The position numbers and the translations under genes are program-made. From Solibacillus faecavium (GTDB taxonomy: Bacteria > Bacillota > Bacilli > Bacillales_A > Planococcaceae), in the NCBI RefSeq assembly GCF_014836905.1, contig NZ_JACSPZ010000003.1, forward strand, positions 186,001 to 250,000: a DNA stretch of 64,000 nucleotides. Direction: 5' to 3'. Of this stretch, positions 27,096-36,413 are shown piece by piece (position 1 is the first letter of the stretch; each line of letters begins with the position of its first letter). The notes under the pieces are model-generated. The model was not told the origin of the DNA. It saw only the letters and a list, made by a program, of their open reading frames with translations, and did no database searches.

Positions 27096-28616
27096 ATGGA
27101 AAATAAAGTTGCTAAGAAAAAAATGGTGGATCGGTTTTTAGATGGAATCGAACGAGCGGGGAATAAATTGCCGGACCCAGTTACATTATTCGTTATTTTG
27201 GCATTCTTTGTACTGGCATTATCATTTGTTCTATCAAAAATTGGCGTATCGGCGGTTAAGCCAGGCACAGAAGAAACAATTGAAGTTATTAACCTGTTAA
27301 ATCGTGAAGGACTTATTCAAATCGTTACGAACATGGTGACGAACTTTACTGGATTTGCTCCACTTGGTATCGTAGTCGTGACGATGATCGGTATCGGGGT
27401 AGCTGAAAACAGTGGCTTAATATCGGCATTGATGAAAAAGACGGTGTTAAGTGCACCTAAAAAGCTTATTTTGCCTGTTATTATCTTTACGGGTCTTGTC
27501 GGGACTGTTGCCGCAGACGCAGCGTTCATTATTTTACCTCCAATTGCCGCGATGATTTTCATGAGTGTTGGACGAAATCCACTTGTTGGTTTAATCGCGA
27601 CGTATGCAGCAATTGCCGGAGGGTTCAGTGCTAATATTATTATTTCGTCTTTAGACGTTTTATTACTAGGTATTACACAAACAGCAGCACAATTGGTTGA
27701 TCCTACATATACAGGACTTGCAACGATGAACTATTACTTCATGATCGTTTCGACATTTTTAATAGTGATTGTAGCAAGTTGGGTAACAGTAAAATTCGTA
27801 GAGCCCCGCTTTGGTAAGTACAGCGGAGAAGTTGAGGTCGCTGAACCACTTACAGCTCTAGAAAATAAAGGGCTTCGCTGGGCAGGGATTGTCACAGTTG
27901 CCTATATCATTTTAATGGCTATTTTAGTCGTACCAGAATCAGGGTTATTACGTAATCCAGAAGATAACGGCTTTTTAAACTCACCGTTTATGACGGGTAT
28001 TGTGCCGATTATGCTATTCTTCTTCTTATTACCGGGCTTAGCATATGGTATCGTGACGAAGAAGGTAAAATCGGACCGCGATGTAGCGGAGCAAATGTTT
28101 AAATCAATCGGTGACCTATCTTCATTTATCGTATTGGCATTCGTAGCAGCACAAATGATTGCTTATTTTGGGTGGAGTAATATTGGTCCGATTTTAGCAA
28201 TTAAGGGTGCAGAGTTTTTACAAAATATGAACTTTACTGGCGCACCAATGTTTATCGGTTTCATTATTATTTGTGCATTGATCAACTTACTCGTTGCAAG
28301 TGCATCGGCTAAATGGGCTTTACTGGCACCAATCTTTGTACCGATGTTCATGTATTTAAACTATTCACCAGCTGTTACACAAATGGCTTACCGTGTAGGG
28401 GATTCCATTTCAAATCCAGTTACACCGATGCTTGCATACTTTGCGATTTTACTAGCATTTGCGAGACGCTACGATAAGAATATCGGGATTGGTACGTTAA
28501 TTTCAGCGTTATTGCCTTATTCAATATTCTTCGCGATTATGTGGATTATTTTATTTGCTGTATGGTTCATGTTTGGCCTGCCATTAGGTCCTGGCGATGG
28601 GATTTATTTAAAGTAA
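27096..28616 (+). CDS. abgT: AbgT family transporter (p-aminobenzoyl-glutamate importer type)
   Basis: 506 residues with about 12 membrane segments. Family features are GIERAGNKLPDPVTLFV at the N terminus, GFTPLGIV-type LGIVVVTMIGIGVAE, and the hairpin region with GFSANIIISSLDVLL and DSISNPVTPMLAY. E. coli AbgT takes up p-aminobenzoyl-glutamate, a folate breakdown product; some homologues export sulfonamides. The M20 amidohydrolase gene 94 bases downstream supports uptake and cleavage. Confidence 0.88.
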   Translation: MENKVAKKKMVDRFLDGIERAGNKLPDPVTLFVILAFFVLALSFVLSKIGVSAVKPGTEETIEVINLLNREGLIQIVTNMVTNFTGFAPLGIVVVTMIGIGVAENSGLISALMKKTVLSAPKKLILPVIIFTGLVGTVAADAAFIILPPIAAMIFMSVGRNPLVGLIATYAAIAGGFSANIIISSLDVLLLGITQTAAQLVDPTYTGLATMNYYFMIVSTFLIVIVASWVTVKFVEPRFGKYSGEVEVAEPLTALENKGLRWAGIVTVAYIILMAILVVPESGLLRNPEDNGFLNSPFMTGIVPIMLFFFLLPGLAYGIVTKKVKSDRDVAEQMFKSIGDLSSFIVLAFVAAQMIAYFGWSNIGPILAIKGAEFLQNMNFTGAPMFIGFIIICALINLLVASASAKWALLAPIFVPMFMYLNYSPAVTQMAYRVGDSISNPVTPMLAYFAILLAFARRYDKNIGIGTLISALLPYSIFFAIMWIILFAVWFMFGLPLGPGDGIYLK

Positions 28617-28710
28617 TATTTTAGGATTTTGAAAAGTAGCCTTTAGAAGTAGGGAATTACTTGTAATGTTTATTCGAAATACAGACAACTTAGAAAATGG
28701 GGTATGAGAA

Positions 28711-29889
28711 ATGACGAATATATTTGAAATACTAGAACAGCATTTTGATGAAATGGTTGCGATTCGTCGCTACCTACATGAAAATCCGGAGCTTTCACAT
28801 GAGGAAGTAGAAACGCCGAAATATATTGCGGCATACCATCGTGCACTTGGTCATGAAGTACGAGAAGGTGTAGGTGGTCGTGGGGTAGTCGCTACTTTAA
28901 GAGGCGGCAAGCCAGGTAAAACGGTTGCGCTACGTGCAGATTTCGATGCATTGTCAATTCAGGAGCAAAATGATGTTCCTTATAAATCTAAAGTTGATGG
29001 TAGAATGCATGCATGTGGTCATGATGGCCATACTGCTTCACTCCTTGTATTGGCAAAGGCACTGAACAAAATTCAGGATGAGATTCAAGGGAATGTCGTA
29101 TTCATCCACCAATTCGGGGAAGAAATTGCACCGGGTGGAGCGATTCCGATGATTGAAGATGGCTGCCTGGACGGGGTCGATGTTATTTTCGGTCAGCATT
29201 TATGGGCACCGGTTGAGCATGGGAAAATTGCTGTTTGTGAAGGTCCGTTAATGGCTGCAGCAGATGGGTTTTACATTACGATTAAAGGAAAAGGCGGTCA
29301 CGGTGCGAAACCACAGGAAACGAAAGACTCGATTTATATCGGCTCACAATTTGTTGTGAACGCCCAGCAGCTATTAGGTCGCCGTATTAATCCTTTAAAA
29401 CCTGCAGTCGTTTCAATTTGTCACTTTGAAGCGTTAAATCCATTTAACGTTATTGCCGATTCGGTAAAAATTAAAGGTACAGCACGTGTATTTGATGAAG
29501 AAACGCGTGACCTGATTGAACGTGAGCTGGAAGATGTCTTGAAGGCGGCATGCTTGGTGATGAAGGCCGATTACGAATACGATTATGTGCGCGGTTATTC
29601 AGCTGTTATTAATGATCCGGAGACAACAAGATTCTTTATCGAGCAAGCAAGACAAACACCGGGTGTCGAGGAAGTTGTTATTTGTGAACCGGAAATGGGC
29701 GGTGAGGACTTTGCCTACTATTTAGAAAAGGTACCGGGCACATTCTTTTTCACAGGTGCGCGTGACCCAGAGAAAGAAGAGGCGTACCCGCACCATCATC
29801 CGAAGTTCGATATCGATGAGCGTGCACTTTTAGTTGCTGCCAACACACTTGCAAAGGCAACGTTGGAGTATTTGAAGAAGCATTCTTAA
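28711..29889 (+). CDS. M20 family metallo-amidohydrolase (AbgB/IAA-amino acid hydrolase type)
   Basis: 392 residues. Metal ligands are visible in HACGHDGH, FGEEIAPGG and HHHPKFDID; the lid domain lies between. The family removes amino acids from N-acyl conjugates. Beside abgT it most likely splits p-aminobenzoyl-glutamate into p-aminobenzoate and glutamate, although a general N-acyl amino acid hydrolase is equally compatible. A strong terminator follows. Confidence 0.85.
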   Translation: MTNIFEILEQHFDEMVAIRRYLHENPELSHEEVETPKYIAAYHRALGHEVREGVGGRGVVATLRGGKPGKTVALRADFDALSIQEQNDVPYKSKVDGRMHACGHDGHTASLLVLAKALNKIQDEIQGNVVFIHQFGEEIAPGGAIPMIEDGCLDGVDVIFGQHLWAPVEHGKIAVCEGPLMAAADGFYITIKGKGGHGAKPQETKDSIYIGSQFVVNAQQLLGRRINPLKPAVVSICHFEALNPFNVIADSVKIKGTARVFDEETRDLIERELEDVLKAACLVMKADYEYDYVRGYSAVINDPETTRFFIEQARQTPGVEEVVICEPEMGGEDFAYYLEKVPGTFFFTGARDPEKEEAYPHHHPKFDIDERALLVAANTLAKATLEYLKKHS

Positions 29890-29896
29890 ATTGGAG

Positions 29897-29935
29897 ACGC
29901 GAAAACCTGTTGAGTGTAACGGTTTTCGCGTTTTC
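29897..29935 (+). terminator. Terminator of the abgT operon
   Basis: ACGCGAAAACC (29897-29907) pairs perfectly with GGTTTTCGCGT (29921-29931), then TTTC. Confidence 0.88.
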
Positions 29936-29987
29936 TTGTTTAAAGTCAACGTTCATCTGATTAATGATGAGTTCGAGAAGAATATAG

Positions 29988-30139
29988 ATGAATTTTTTAT
30001 CGAGAAGAATTTTAGGAAACATTTTAATATAGTATTTGGATCGACAGGTTTTTATTTAGTTTTAATGAAACAGGACCCGAAAGGATTTTATTTTTTATTC
30101 TTAATGATGGGTCTATCCATTCGGTTTGAAAAGTTTTGA
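29988..30139 (+). pseudogene. Decayed copy of the small membrane protein gene at 35320
   Basis: Reading from ATG 29988 gives MNFLSRRILGN, close to MEFLAKKILGN at 35320, then a stop. In another frame the remainder reads STGFYLVLMKQDPKGFY..., close to LTGFYLVFMKSDLKGFY. A short internal deletion removed the first membrane helix and shifted the frame. GAGAAG lies upstream of the old start. A dead paralogue. Confidence 0.7.
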
Positions 30140-30185
30140 AAGTAGTGGGGGTTAAACTGGAGGATTTCTTCCCTTAAAATTACTA

Positions 30186-30237
30186 AAGAAGAATCCATTT
30201 TTCTAAATCTCTTTTCAAAATGGATTCTTCTTATTTA
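30186..30237. terminator. Perfect 16-bp hairpin, terminator of the chemoreceptor operon
   Basis: AAGAAGAATCCATTTT (30186-30201) pairs with its full complement at 30217-30232. It lies about 50 bases beyond the chemoreceptor stop (minus strand) and could act in both directions. Confidence 0.75.
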
Positions 30238-30285
30238 TCGTAAAAGGTTATAAGATGGTGAGGCTATTTGATAGCCACAGTAAAC

Positions 30286-31935
30286 TTATGTTCTAAACTC
30301 CGCCACAATCGCTTGCAATTGTTCGGCAAGACGAGCGAGAGAAGTAGCTGCTGCATTTACTTCTGACATAGATGCCAGTTGTTCCTCAGAAGCTGAGGCA
30401 ACTGATACAGCATTGTCAGCTGTTGTTTCAGAAACCTTCGCCATTTGTAGCGACTGCTCTGAAACAGATTCTATTTTAGAATGGATGCTATCGGATACAG
30501 TTGAAATCTGATTTACTTGATTTTGCACTTGACCGATAATTGACAATATCTCTTCAAATGTAGCCTTTGTATCATGGGAGATGCTGATTCCTGCATCTAC
30601 TCGATCCTTAACTTGCTGAATAGAAGAAACAGTTTTCGTCGTATCTGTTTCAATTTCAACTGCAATGCGTGAAATATCGTAAACAGACTGCTTTGTCTGT
30701 TCGGAAAGCTTTTTAACTTCGTCTGCAACAACAGCAAAGCCTTTACCAGCTTCACCAGCACGAGCGGCTTCAATCGCGGCATTCAGTGCAAGTAAGTTTG
30801 TTTGATCGGAAATATCTTGAACAAGCTTTAAAATATTTACGATTTCTTTCGTACGGCTAGCAAGTAATGTTAATGAATCTGCGGTTTCCTCAACGGTAGA
30901 ATGAATCAGATTCATTTGAGTTACGGTATTTTCTACATACACCGAACCTTCTTCAATTTTTTCACTTGTTGAAGCAGACAGTGCCGTCGCTTTACCCGCC
31001 TGACTAGCAATTTCTTTTGCCTCTATTAATACATCCTTTGCGAAGGCAGCAGAAGAGCCCGACATTTCTTTTTGCTTGTCTGCTGCATCTGATACATTTT
31101 GAATGGATGTGGAAATAAGTTCGGTTCCAAGCATTGTTTCGTCCGCGCTGGCCATGAGCTCCTCGGCAGATGCAGCAACTTGGTCTGAACTGTCAGACAC
31201 ATGTGTAATAATATCCCTTAAATTGCTTGTCATTTGACGGAAGGTAACTTGTAACTCACCTACTTCATCGTCTGTATCCTTGTCATCCAGTTCCACATTT
31301 AAATTCCCGGCTGCAATTTCCTTTGCACCGGCTGTTAATCGTCCTATGCGACTGACAATTTTGTTTGTAAAGTAAAGAGCTGACACGACACTCAAGAATA
31401 AAAGTACGACTGCGGCAATAATCGAAATCCATGTAATGGCTTTAATTTTGTTGCCAAGTTCTTGTTGCATCGCGGTATAGTTTGCACTAACCTCTCGTTT
31501 TAGCTCGATTACATCATTTACAATTCCGCGAGTACGCTGTGATTGACGCTTAATTTCTGCAACATTTGTATCTTGCAGTGAGGTAGCTGTCGCTTCTGCG
31601 ATTTTTGCGAATTTCTCTTCAAAGCGGGTACTAATCTTTTGTTGGCGGCCTGATGTAAAGCTGCCTTTCAGATTTTTATAAACCTCTTCTGTTCGGGCTA
31701 AATCGGTTTCAATATTATGCTTATTGTTTTCTGATACATTAATTGAATAGACACTTAGTGACTTTTGAAGGCTTTGGACCGTGCTGTTTAATTCCTCAAC
31801 TGCAACAAGGGAATCCACTACTTCTTCCGTAGAGGCGTTGAGGCTCATAAGCTGGCTAATATTATAAGCAATAATACAGACAGCTAATAGTAGTGGAATC
31901 AAGGCCAACATTAATATTTTCTGTTTTAATTTCAT
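30286..31935 (-). CDS. Methyl-accepting chemotaxis protein
   Basis: 549 residues. Membrane helix 1 at about 8-30, an extracytoplasmic four-helix-bundle-like sensor (about 31-170), helix 2 at about 172-192, HAMP, then a long signalling coiled coil with the hairpin tip [19 protein letters not shown]. It would signal to CheA/CheW and the flagellar motor. It lies 19 bases after a BMP-type binding lipoprotein gene, so it probably receives signal from that protein. Confidence 0.92.
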   Translation of the reverse strand: MKLKQKILMLALIPLLLAVCIIAYNISQLMSLNASTEEVVDSLVAVEELNSTVQSLQKSLSVYSINVSENNKHNIETDLARTEEVYKNLKGSFTSGRQQKISTRFEEKFAKIAEATATSLQDTNVAEIKRQSQRTRGIVNDVIELKREVSANYTAMQQELGNKIKAITWISIIAAVVLLFLSVVSALYFTNKIVSRIGRLTAGAKEIAAGNLNVELDDKDTDDEVGELQVTFRQMTSNLRDIITHVSDSSDQVAASAEELMASADETMLGTELISTSIQNVSDAADKQKEMSGSSAAFAKDVLIEAKEIASQAGKATALSASTSEKIEEGSVYVENTVTQMNLIHSTVEETADSLTLLASRTKEIVNILKLVQDISDQTNLLALNAAIEAARAGEAGKGFAVVADEVKKLSEQTKQSVYDISRIAVEIETDTTKTVSSIQQVKDRVDAGISISHDTKATFEEILSIIGQVQNQVNQISTVSDSIHSKIESVSEQSLQMAKVSETTADNAVSVASASEEQLASMSEVNAAATSLARLAEQLQAIVAEFRT

Positions 31936-31954
31936 TGTTGTACGACCCTTTCTT

Positions 31955-32929
31955 CTACTTAATTATCAGTTGCCCGTCTGCAAGCTTTTGCTGAACGTCT
32001 TCCAATAGCTTTTTTTCCTCTTCAGTTAAAGACACGACACGAATTGGCGCAAGGCTAACACCATTTTCTTTAATGCCAAGCACTTTATCTTTTTCCGAAA
32101 GTACCCCTGTTTCAGCAATTTCTTCGATTGCCTGATAAACAGCTGTATCAACTCGTTTCATCATGGAAGAAACAATTGTATCTTCTGCAAGGAAAAACTG
32201 ATCGCTGTCCACACCGAATGCATGTACACCTGCTTCCTGTGCAGCTAAAATAGAGCCAACACCTGTAAAGCCGGCAGCGGGATAAATATAGTCCGCCCCT
32301 TGTTCGATCATATCCCGTGCAATAGAAGCACCAAGTTGATCATCCCCGAAATCCCCGGCAAATACAGATAAAACTTCAACATCCGGATTTACTTGTTTTG
32401 CACCTGCTATAAATCCCTTTTCAAATCGTTTAATTACAGGATTATTTACGCCACCGATAAATCCAACAACATTACTTTTTGATTTCATCGCTGCCAATGC
32501 ACCGATTAAATAAGATCCTTCATCATCTTTAAAAGTTACATTATGAATATTCGGCAAATCTGATTCAGCATCAATCAATAAAAATTGCTGATCCGGATAG
32601 GCTTTAGCAATCGCTTCCAAATCATCTTGCACTGTGAAGCCAATACCAATAATTAAGTCTTGCCCCTCTGCCATCAGGTCTTCCAAACCTTGCTTATATG
32701 TACCGCTTATCTCAAGCTCTCGGTAATCGAACGTAATATCCAATTCATCACGCGCTTTTTCCAGTCCTTCAAACGCAATATCTGAAAATGACTGGTCACC
32801 GAGCCCTGCATCTGACAGCATAACACCAATTTTAAATCGTTCCTGTTTTATTTCCTCTGAACTTTCTGAGCAAGCAGAAAGTAAGATTGAAACGAGAAAG
32901 CTAAATAAAAATAACCACTTTCTTTTCAT
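31955..32929 (-). CDS. BMP family substrate-binding lipoprotein
   Basis: 324 residues. Lipobox VSILLSACS; mature protein has the Bmp/Med/PnrA fold: [46 protein letters not shown] and GVDSDQF. Family members bind purine nucleosides. Normally they feed an ABC permease; here the only partner is the chemoreceptor gene directly downstream. Sensing rather than transport is therefore inferred. Confidence 0.85.
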   Translation of the reverse strand: MKRKWLFLFSFLVSILLSACSESSEEIKQERFKIGVMLSDAGLGDQSFSDIAFEGLEKARDELDITFDYRELEISGTYKQGLEDLMAEGQDLIIGIGFTVQDDLEAIAKAYPDQQFLLIDAESDLPNIHNVTFKDDEGSYLIGALAAMKSKSNVVGFIGGVNNPVIKRFEKGFIAGAKQVNPDVEVLSVFAGDFGDDQLGASIARDMIEQGADYIYPAAGFTGVGSILAAQEAGVHAFGVDSDQFFLAEDTIVSSMMKRVDTAVYQAIEEIAETGVLSEKDKVLGIKENGVSLAPIRVVSLTEEEKKLLEDVQQKLADGQLIIK

Positions 32930-33262
32930 TCCATCATTCCTTTAAGTATATTACAGAAGTATGACTTCCAACATCTCTCATATTAACGCATACTTACTAT
33001 TTAATAAATAGAAATAAGGGTTGTGGTATATTTATTAAATATTGCGATTATTCAGTTTGGTAGTAGGAAATTAATTATATTCATTAGAAGGGGATAACAC
33101 CTTTTAAAAGTAGAATTTTACGAAGTGCTTAGTGTTACAGACAAGAGAAGGGAAATCTGCCGCTGAGTTATTAAGAATGCATTGCAATAAAATAAGCGGG
33201 AAATTTCCCGCTATTTAGTGAGGTGGCCTCTGTTTTGGGGTAAATAAGGGGAGATCCTCCGC
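32930..33262. repeat. Intergenic region with partial 51-nt palindromic module
   Basis: No gene. Two AATAAG boxes at 33191 and 33243 (spacing 52), with paired partners CGGGAAATTTCCCGC and GGAGATCCTCC, place it with the family at 16420, 18200 and 36119. A weaker third unit starts near 33145. Confidence 0.5.
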
Positions 33263-33514
33263 TTATTTGGTATAGGAATTTATATTTTTTATTAACCAAA
33301 CTAAATATTTTGCAGCAAAGTATGTTAACGGGATACCTAATAACAAAATAACTAAGCCGAAATAATAACTATCAAAAAAATATTGATTTGATATATACGC
33401 AGCTATGTTAAAGAATGGAATATAAAGTATAATCATTAACGCAATAATGCCCACTTGTCTCTTCATTACTTTATTTTCTTTCTTATTCAGCTCTTCTTTA
33501 CGTTTTTCATCCAT
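33263..33514 (-). CDS. Small membrane protein (83 aa)
   Basis: Starts MDEKRKEELN; AAAGGTG lies about nine bases before the ATG. A charged N terminus is followed by two membrane helices separated by a short loop (NQYFFDSYYFG). No family recognised. Divergent from the next small membrane gene. Confidence 0.6.
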   Translation of the reverse strand: MDEKRKEELNKKENKVMKRQVGIIALMIILYIPFFNIAAYISNQYFFDSYYFGLVILLLGIPLTYFAAKYLVWLIKNINSYTK

Positions 33515-33707
33515 AAGTAACTTCACCTTTCCCATTCATAGATTTTTGTGAATACTCGTGTTGCAGAATTGGGATTCATCTTGTTAATGTGAGTTTAACA
33601 TAGTTCGGTAACATTCATAAAAAATATTATGGAAATGAAAATGGCTAGAATTACTAATGCGGCAGTTCCAACAAGTCTTCACGCAGTAAAAGGGGGATGA
33701 TGTTATA

Positions 33708-33950
33708 GTGACTTTAGTAGTTTTAATGCTAGGTTTATTTTTAATGATCTATTTGAAGAAACCATATCTATTTAGTAAAAGAGTATTCGATTATATTTTT
33801 TTAGTCGGTTATTTATTACTTCTTACACTTTATATTATTAACACAGCTTTTGTTAGAATAATGTCTGATGCGTTATTTTTAATTGTTACAGTTACTTTCC
33901 TATTACCTTTATTTATTAGAAGTATTACAGTTAAAAGTAGCACCAAATAA
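33708..33950 (+). CDS. Small membrane protein (80 aa)
   Basis: GTG start preceded by GGGGGATG. Nearly the whole protein is three membrane helices with Lys at the ends. It is 21 bases before the 51-residue gene at 33972 and probably co-transcribed. Function unknown. Confidence 0.55.
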   Translation: MTLVVLMLGLFLMIYLKKPYLFSKRVFDYIFLVGYLLLLTLYIINTAFVRIMSDALFLIVTVTFLLPLFIRSITVKSSTK

Positions 33951-33971
33951 AAGATTCGAGGAGGTTGGAAA

Positions 33972-34127
33972 ATGGATTATACAAAAGTCTATAATGAGGA
34001 ACTAATCATTTTAGTAAAAGAGAAAATAAAATCCGTCGGTGAAGTAAAAGCGGTGAAGTTTGTGAGAGAACAAACAGGTTTGTCCTTAATACAGGCAAAA
34101 AAATTCGTGGATTTTTGTAAAGAATAG
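33972..34127 (+). CDS. Short L7/L12-C-terminal-like protein (51 aa)
   Basis: Starts MDYTKVYNEE with AGGAGG nine bases upstream. The segment GEVKAVKFVREQTGLSLIQAKKFVD closely follows the helix-turn pattern of the ribosomal protein L7/L12 C-terminal domain (shown here in words: K-A-x-K-x-V-R-x-x-T-G-L-x-L-x-x-A-K). Such short stand-alone domains occur in Bacillales small proteins; partner unknown. Confidence 0.6.
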   Translation: MDYTKVYNEELIILVKEKIKSVGEVKAVKFVREQTGLSLIQAKKFVDFCKE

Positions 34128-34140
34128 ATACAGAAACTCA

Positions 34141-34192
34141 GACTGTAGACAAACTCGAAGAAATTCGGGATTGCCTACAGTCTTTTTTATTA
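34141..34192 (+). terminator. Terminator
   Basis: GACTGTAG pairs with CTACAGTC across a long loop and is followed by six T residues. Ends the two-gene unit 33708-34127. Confidence 0.7.
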
Positions 34193-34217
34193 AAATAAAG
34201 TTAACTAATGAACACCG

Positions 34218-34336
34218 TTGATTTCCCCGGGCACGGCTCCAGCTAACTAAATTGTGCCTACAACGGCAGGCACAATTTAGTGGATCTTCCGCGCGTGCGT
34301 TTCCCGGTGGAGTCACGGTCCCTCCACTCCAATCAA
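34218..34336. repeat. TTGATT-ended intergenic repeat with hairpin core, copy B (inverted)
   Basis: Same ends as 9441-9540 in opposite orientation: TTGATTTCCCCGGGCACGGC on the left and CTCCACTCCAATCAA on the right. The core is a different, longer hairpin (CTAAATTGTGCCT with AGGCACAATTTAG). Confidence 0.7.
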
Positions 34337-34412
34337 CTTATTCATCGCTTTAAATAAAGTGAGATACGATATCAACGATGACTAGTAATCAATTCTCTAA
34401 AAAAATATATAA

Positions 34413-34820
34413 TCAAATATTTGAAACATTTGTTCCTTCCGAATCATTCGGATAATAGAGCTCTTTTCGTAAGCACACGTCTTTATGACGTAATTTTTCA
34501 CCCTTAAATCGTATCCAAATTTCGTCATCTGCCATGACACCATGCGTTTTACGTACGATGCCCCAACGGTTATAGGCTTGCATGTCAAGGCTTTCAAGTA
34601 GTTCATTGGCATTGGCACGTGTTGGTGGGAACGTACGCCACTTCAGCCATTTTTCAAGTTCTTCTAGTGTAATATGCCCTTCCATCATTGGTGAAAACTG
34701 CTTGTTAAAGTCATTAATATAATTTACAACATAAGGCGACCCACCATTTGAAGGCTTTAAATCGACTGTTGCAATGATGTCATCCATCCACATGACATCA
34801 AACTTCATATAATCAATCAT
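34413..34820 (-). CDS. Hypothetical protein with HipA-associated-like pattern (135 aa)
   Basis: Starts MIDYMKFDVMWMDD. The run from RANANELLESL through GVMADDEIWI to LRHKDVCLR resembles the small domain that precedes or accompanies HipA-like kinases in Firmicutes; the likeness is from memory and weak. ATG 34820 overlaps the stop of a 28-codon frame, so translation may be coupled. No kinase follows. Confidence 0.55.
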   Translation of the reverse strand: MIDYMKFDVMWMDDIIATVDLKPSNGGSPYVVNYINDFNKQFSPMMEGHITLEELEKWLKWRTFPPTRANANELLESLDMQAYNRWGIVRKTHGVMADDEIWIRFKGEKLRHKDVCLRKELYYPNDSEGTNVSNI

Positions 34821-34899
34821 GTGTTTCACTACCTTCCACGAATAGATGTTTAAAAATCGGATCATTCATCTCATCTGCAGGGATATGAATGGTTTCCAT
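34813..34899 (-). CDS. Possible 28-aa upstream peptide
   Basis: METIHIPADEM... ends ETHD, with its TGA inside the first codons of the 34820 gene. The ribosome site is weak (GTGAGA). It may be a translational leader for the next gene or the N-terminal remnant of a longer fused protein. Confidence 0.35.
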   Translation of the reverse strand: METIHIPADEMNDPIFKHLFVEGSETHD

Positions 34900-35319
34900 A
34901 ATTCTCACGTCCAATTATTTTGAGTTTTCTCTATTATATAGGGAGTTAGAAGTCTTTTCATTAGAAAGCTGCTGAGACGAATCACTAAAGCAACCCATTA
35001 ATCAGTCAAATGGGCTTATAAATTTCAATAATTCTAGATAAATGTCTTTTACACCTTTAAATGATGTGAATTTAATGGTTTTTGTGTTTTTGTAAGTTAT
35101 CAAATCATTCAAAAGTAGTGTATTTTTTTCTCGAAAGCGCTAGAATAAACAGATTTATATTAAACTTATTTTATTATTATTGTTTTGATATTAAATTTTT
35201 GCGGTTCAGACTATTTGTAGCATGCGAGCTAAAGAAAAATTTATTTTTGATTATGGTAAACTCCTAAGTAATCACTGCGAAGGCAATTATTTGAAGTGCA
35301 TTTACTGAGGAGGGGAAAG
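34900..35319. other. 420-base intergenic region
   Basis: AT-rich, no convincing gene, repeat or terminator. Confidence 0.3.
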
Positions 35320-35505
35320 ATGGAGTTTTTAGCGAAAAAGATTTTAGGCAATACAATAATTTTCTGGATACTCTTTCTAACACTCGGGCTAACAGGTTTT
35401 TATTTAGTGTTTATGAAAAGCGATCTGAAAGGGTTTTATTTGTTATTTTTAATGGTCGGTTTATCCATTCTTTTTGAAAAAGTGTTATTTAAAAAGGATA
35501 AATAA
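35320..35505 (+). CDS. Small membrane protein (61 aa)
   Basis: Starts MEFLAKKILG with AGGAGGGG five bases upstream. Two membrane helices around a KSDLKG turn. It is 11 bases before the SUKH-family gene and shares its operon. A decayed paralogue lies at 29988. Confidence 0.65.
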   Translation: MEFLAKKILGNTIIFWILFLTLGLTGFYLVFMKSDLKGFYLLFLMVGLSILFEKVLFKKDK

Positions 35506-35516
35506 AGGAGGCGTAT

Positions 35517-35966
35517 TTGTTGGAAAATATATGGCGCATAGAAGAAAAAGAAAAGCTAACTGATGATATGGTAAAAAACGCCGAGAAAAAATTAGGTGTA
35601 AAATTACCGGATGCCTACATTGAGCTATGCAAAATTCAAAATGGAGGTTATATCACTTACGATGCTTTTCCAACGTCGGTTCCTACAGGGTGGGCGGAGG
35701 ATCATATTGGAGTTGACCACATTCGAGGCATTGAAGAAGAAGGGATCCTTTCCAATGACTATTACATAGAAGAGTGGGACTTACCGAAAGATGTCATCCT
35801 TTTAGGTGGAGACGGCCATACGTGGACGGCAATGGATTACAGACAGACGAAAGATAATCCACCGATCATTTATATTGATTTGGAATGGGGCGACGACATT
35901 TTCATTTTAGAGCTGGCACCGAATTTCAAAGCGTTTGTAGATGGGTTGTTTCATTACGATGGTTGA
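35517..35966 (+). CDS. SMI1/KNR4 (SUKH) family protein
   Basis: 149 residues. KKLGVKLPDAYIELCKIQNGG and the later YIDLEWGDDIFILEL are typical of SUKH-1. Members are often immunity proteins of polymorphic toxins; no toxin gene is visible nearby. TTG start (35517 or 35520) five bases after AAGGAGG. Confidence 0.8.
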   Translation: MLENIWRIEEKEKLTDDMVKNAEKKLGVKLPDAYIELCKIQNGGYITYDAFPTSVPTGWAEDHIGVDHIRGIEEEGILSNDYYIEEWDLPKDVILLGGDGHTWTAMDYRQTKDNPPIIYIDLEWGDDIFILELAPNFKAFVDGLFHYDG

Positions 35967-36035
35967 TCAAGTTGTTTAGAAAAGAGGTGCATTTAGTATT
36001 GAGGAAAATTAACTTTTCAATCATATGAAAGCGTA

Positions 36036-36075
36036 AAAAACACCATTTTTCTTTAAGTGAAAAATGGTGTTTTTG
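36036..36075. terminator. Terminator after the SUKH gene
   Basis: AAAAACACCATTTTTC (36036-36051) pairs with its complement at 36059-36074, a 16-bp perfect stem with a 7-base loop. Confidence 0.85.
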
Positions 36076-36118
36076 GTTTCAGGGGAGGCGGAACAAAATA
36101 ATAATGAAGCGCGTTTAA

Positions 36119-36310
36119 AATAGAGGGAGAAATTCTGCTTATTTAGAAAATCATGTGAAAATCCATGAAAATAAACGGAGGAATTCTCGTTATTGCCTAA
36201 AAAAATATGAAAATCAGCAAATTTTAAGTAAATAACGGTAAATCTAACCCTTATTTTCATTGAAATGAGCACAATTCTTCAAATAACAGGAAATTCTCCC
36301 CTTATTTTTT
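36119..36310. repeat. Diverged copy of the 51/61/51-nt palindromic module
   Basis: Boxes AATAGAGGG, AATAAACGG, AATAACGG and AATAACAGG start at 36119, 36170, 36231 and 36282: spacing 51, 61, 51, identical to the 16420 and 18200 copies although the sequence between has drifted. Each box is followed by a complementary CTTATT or GTTATT. Confidence 0.7.
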
Positions 36311-36413
36311 CTCTGTAGGGTTTCAGGTTTTCTTGAAATAAAGGGTGGGCCCTTTTTGAAGGGGTATCGGTACTATTTAGAGAATTAACATAAAAAGTCA
36401 GTGGGAGGTATTT

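Noticed and set aside
29891-30139. 82-codon gene after the amidohydrolase
   Set aside because: It begins inside the terminator and joins unrelated sequence to the shifted tail of a decayed paralogue; treated as a pseudogene.
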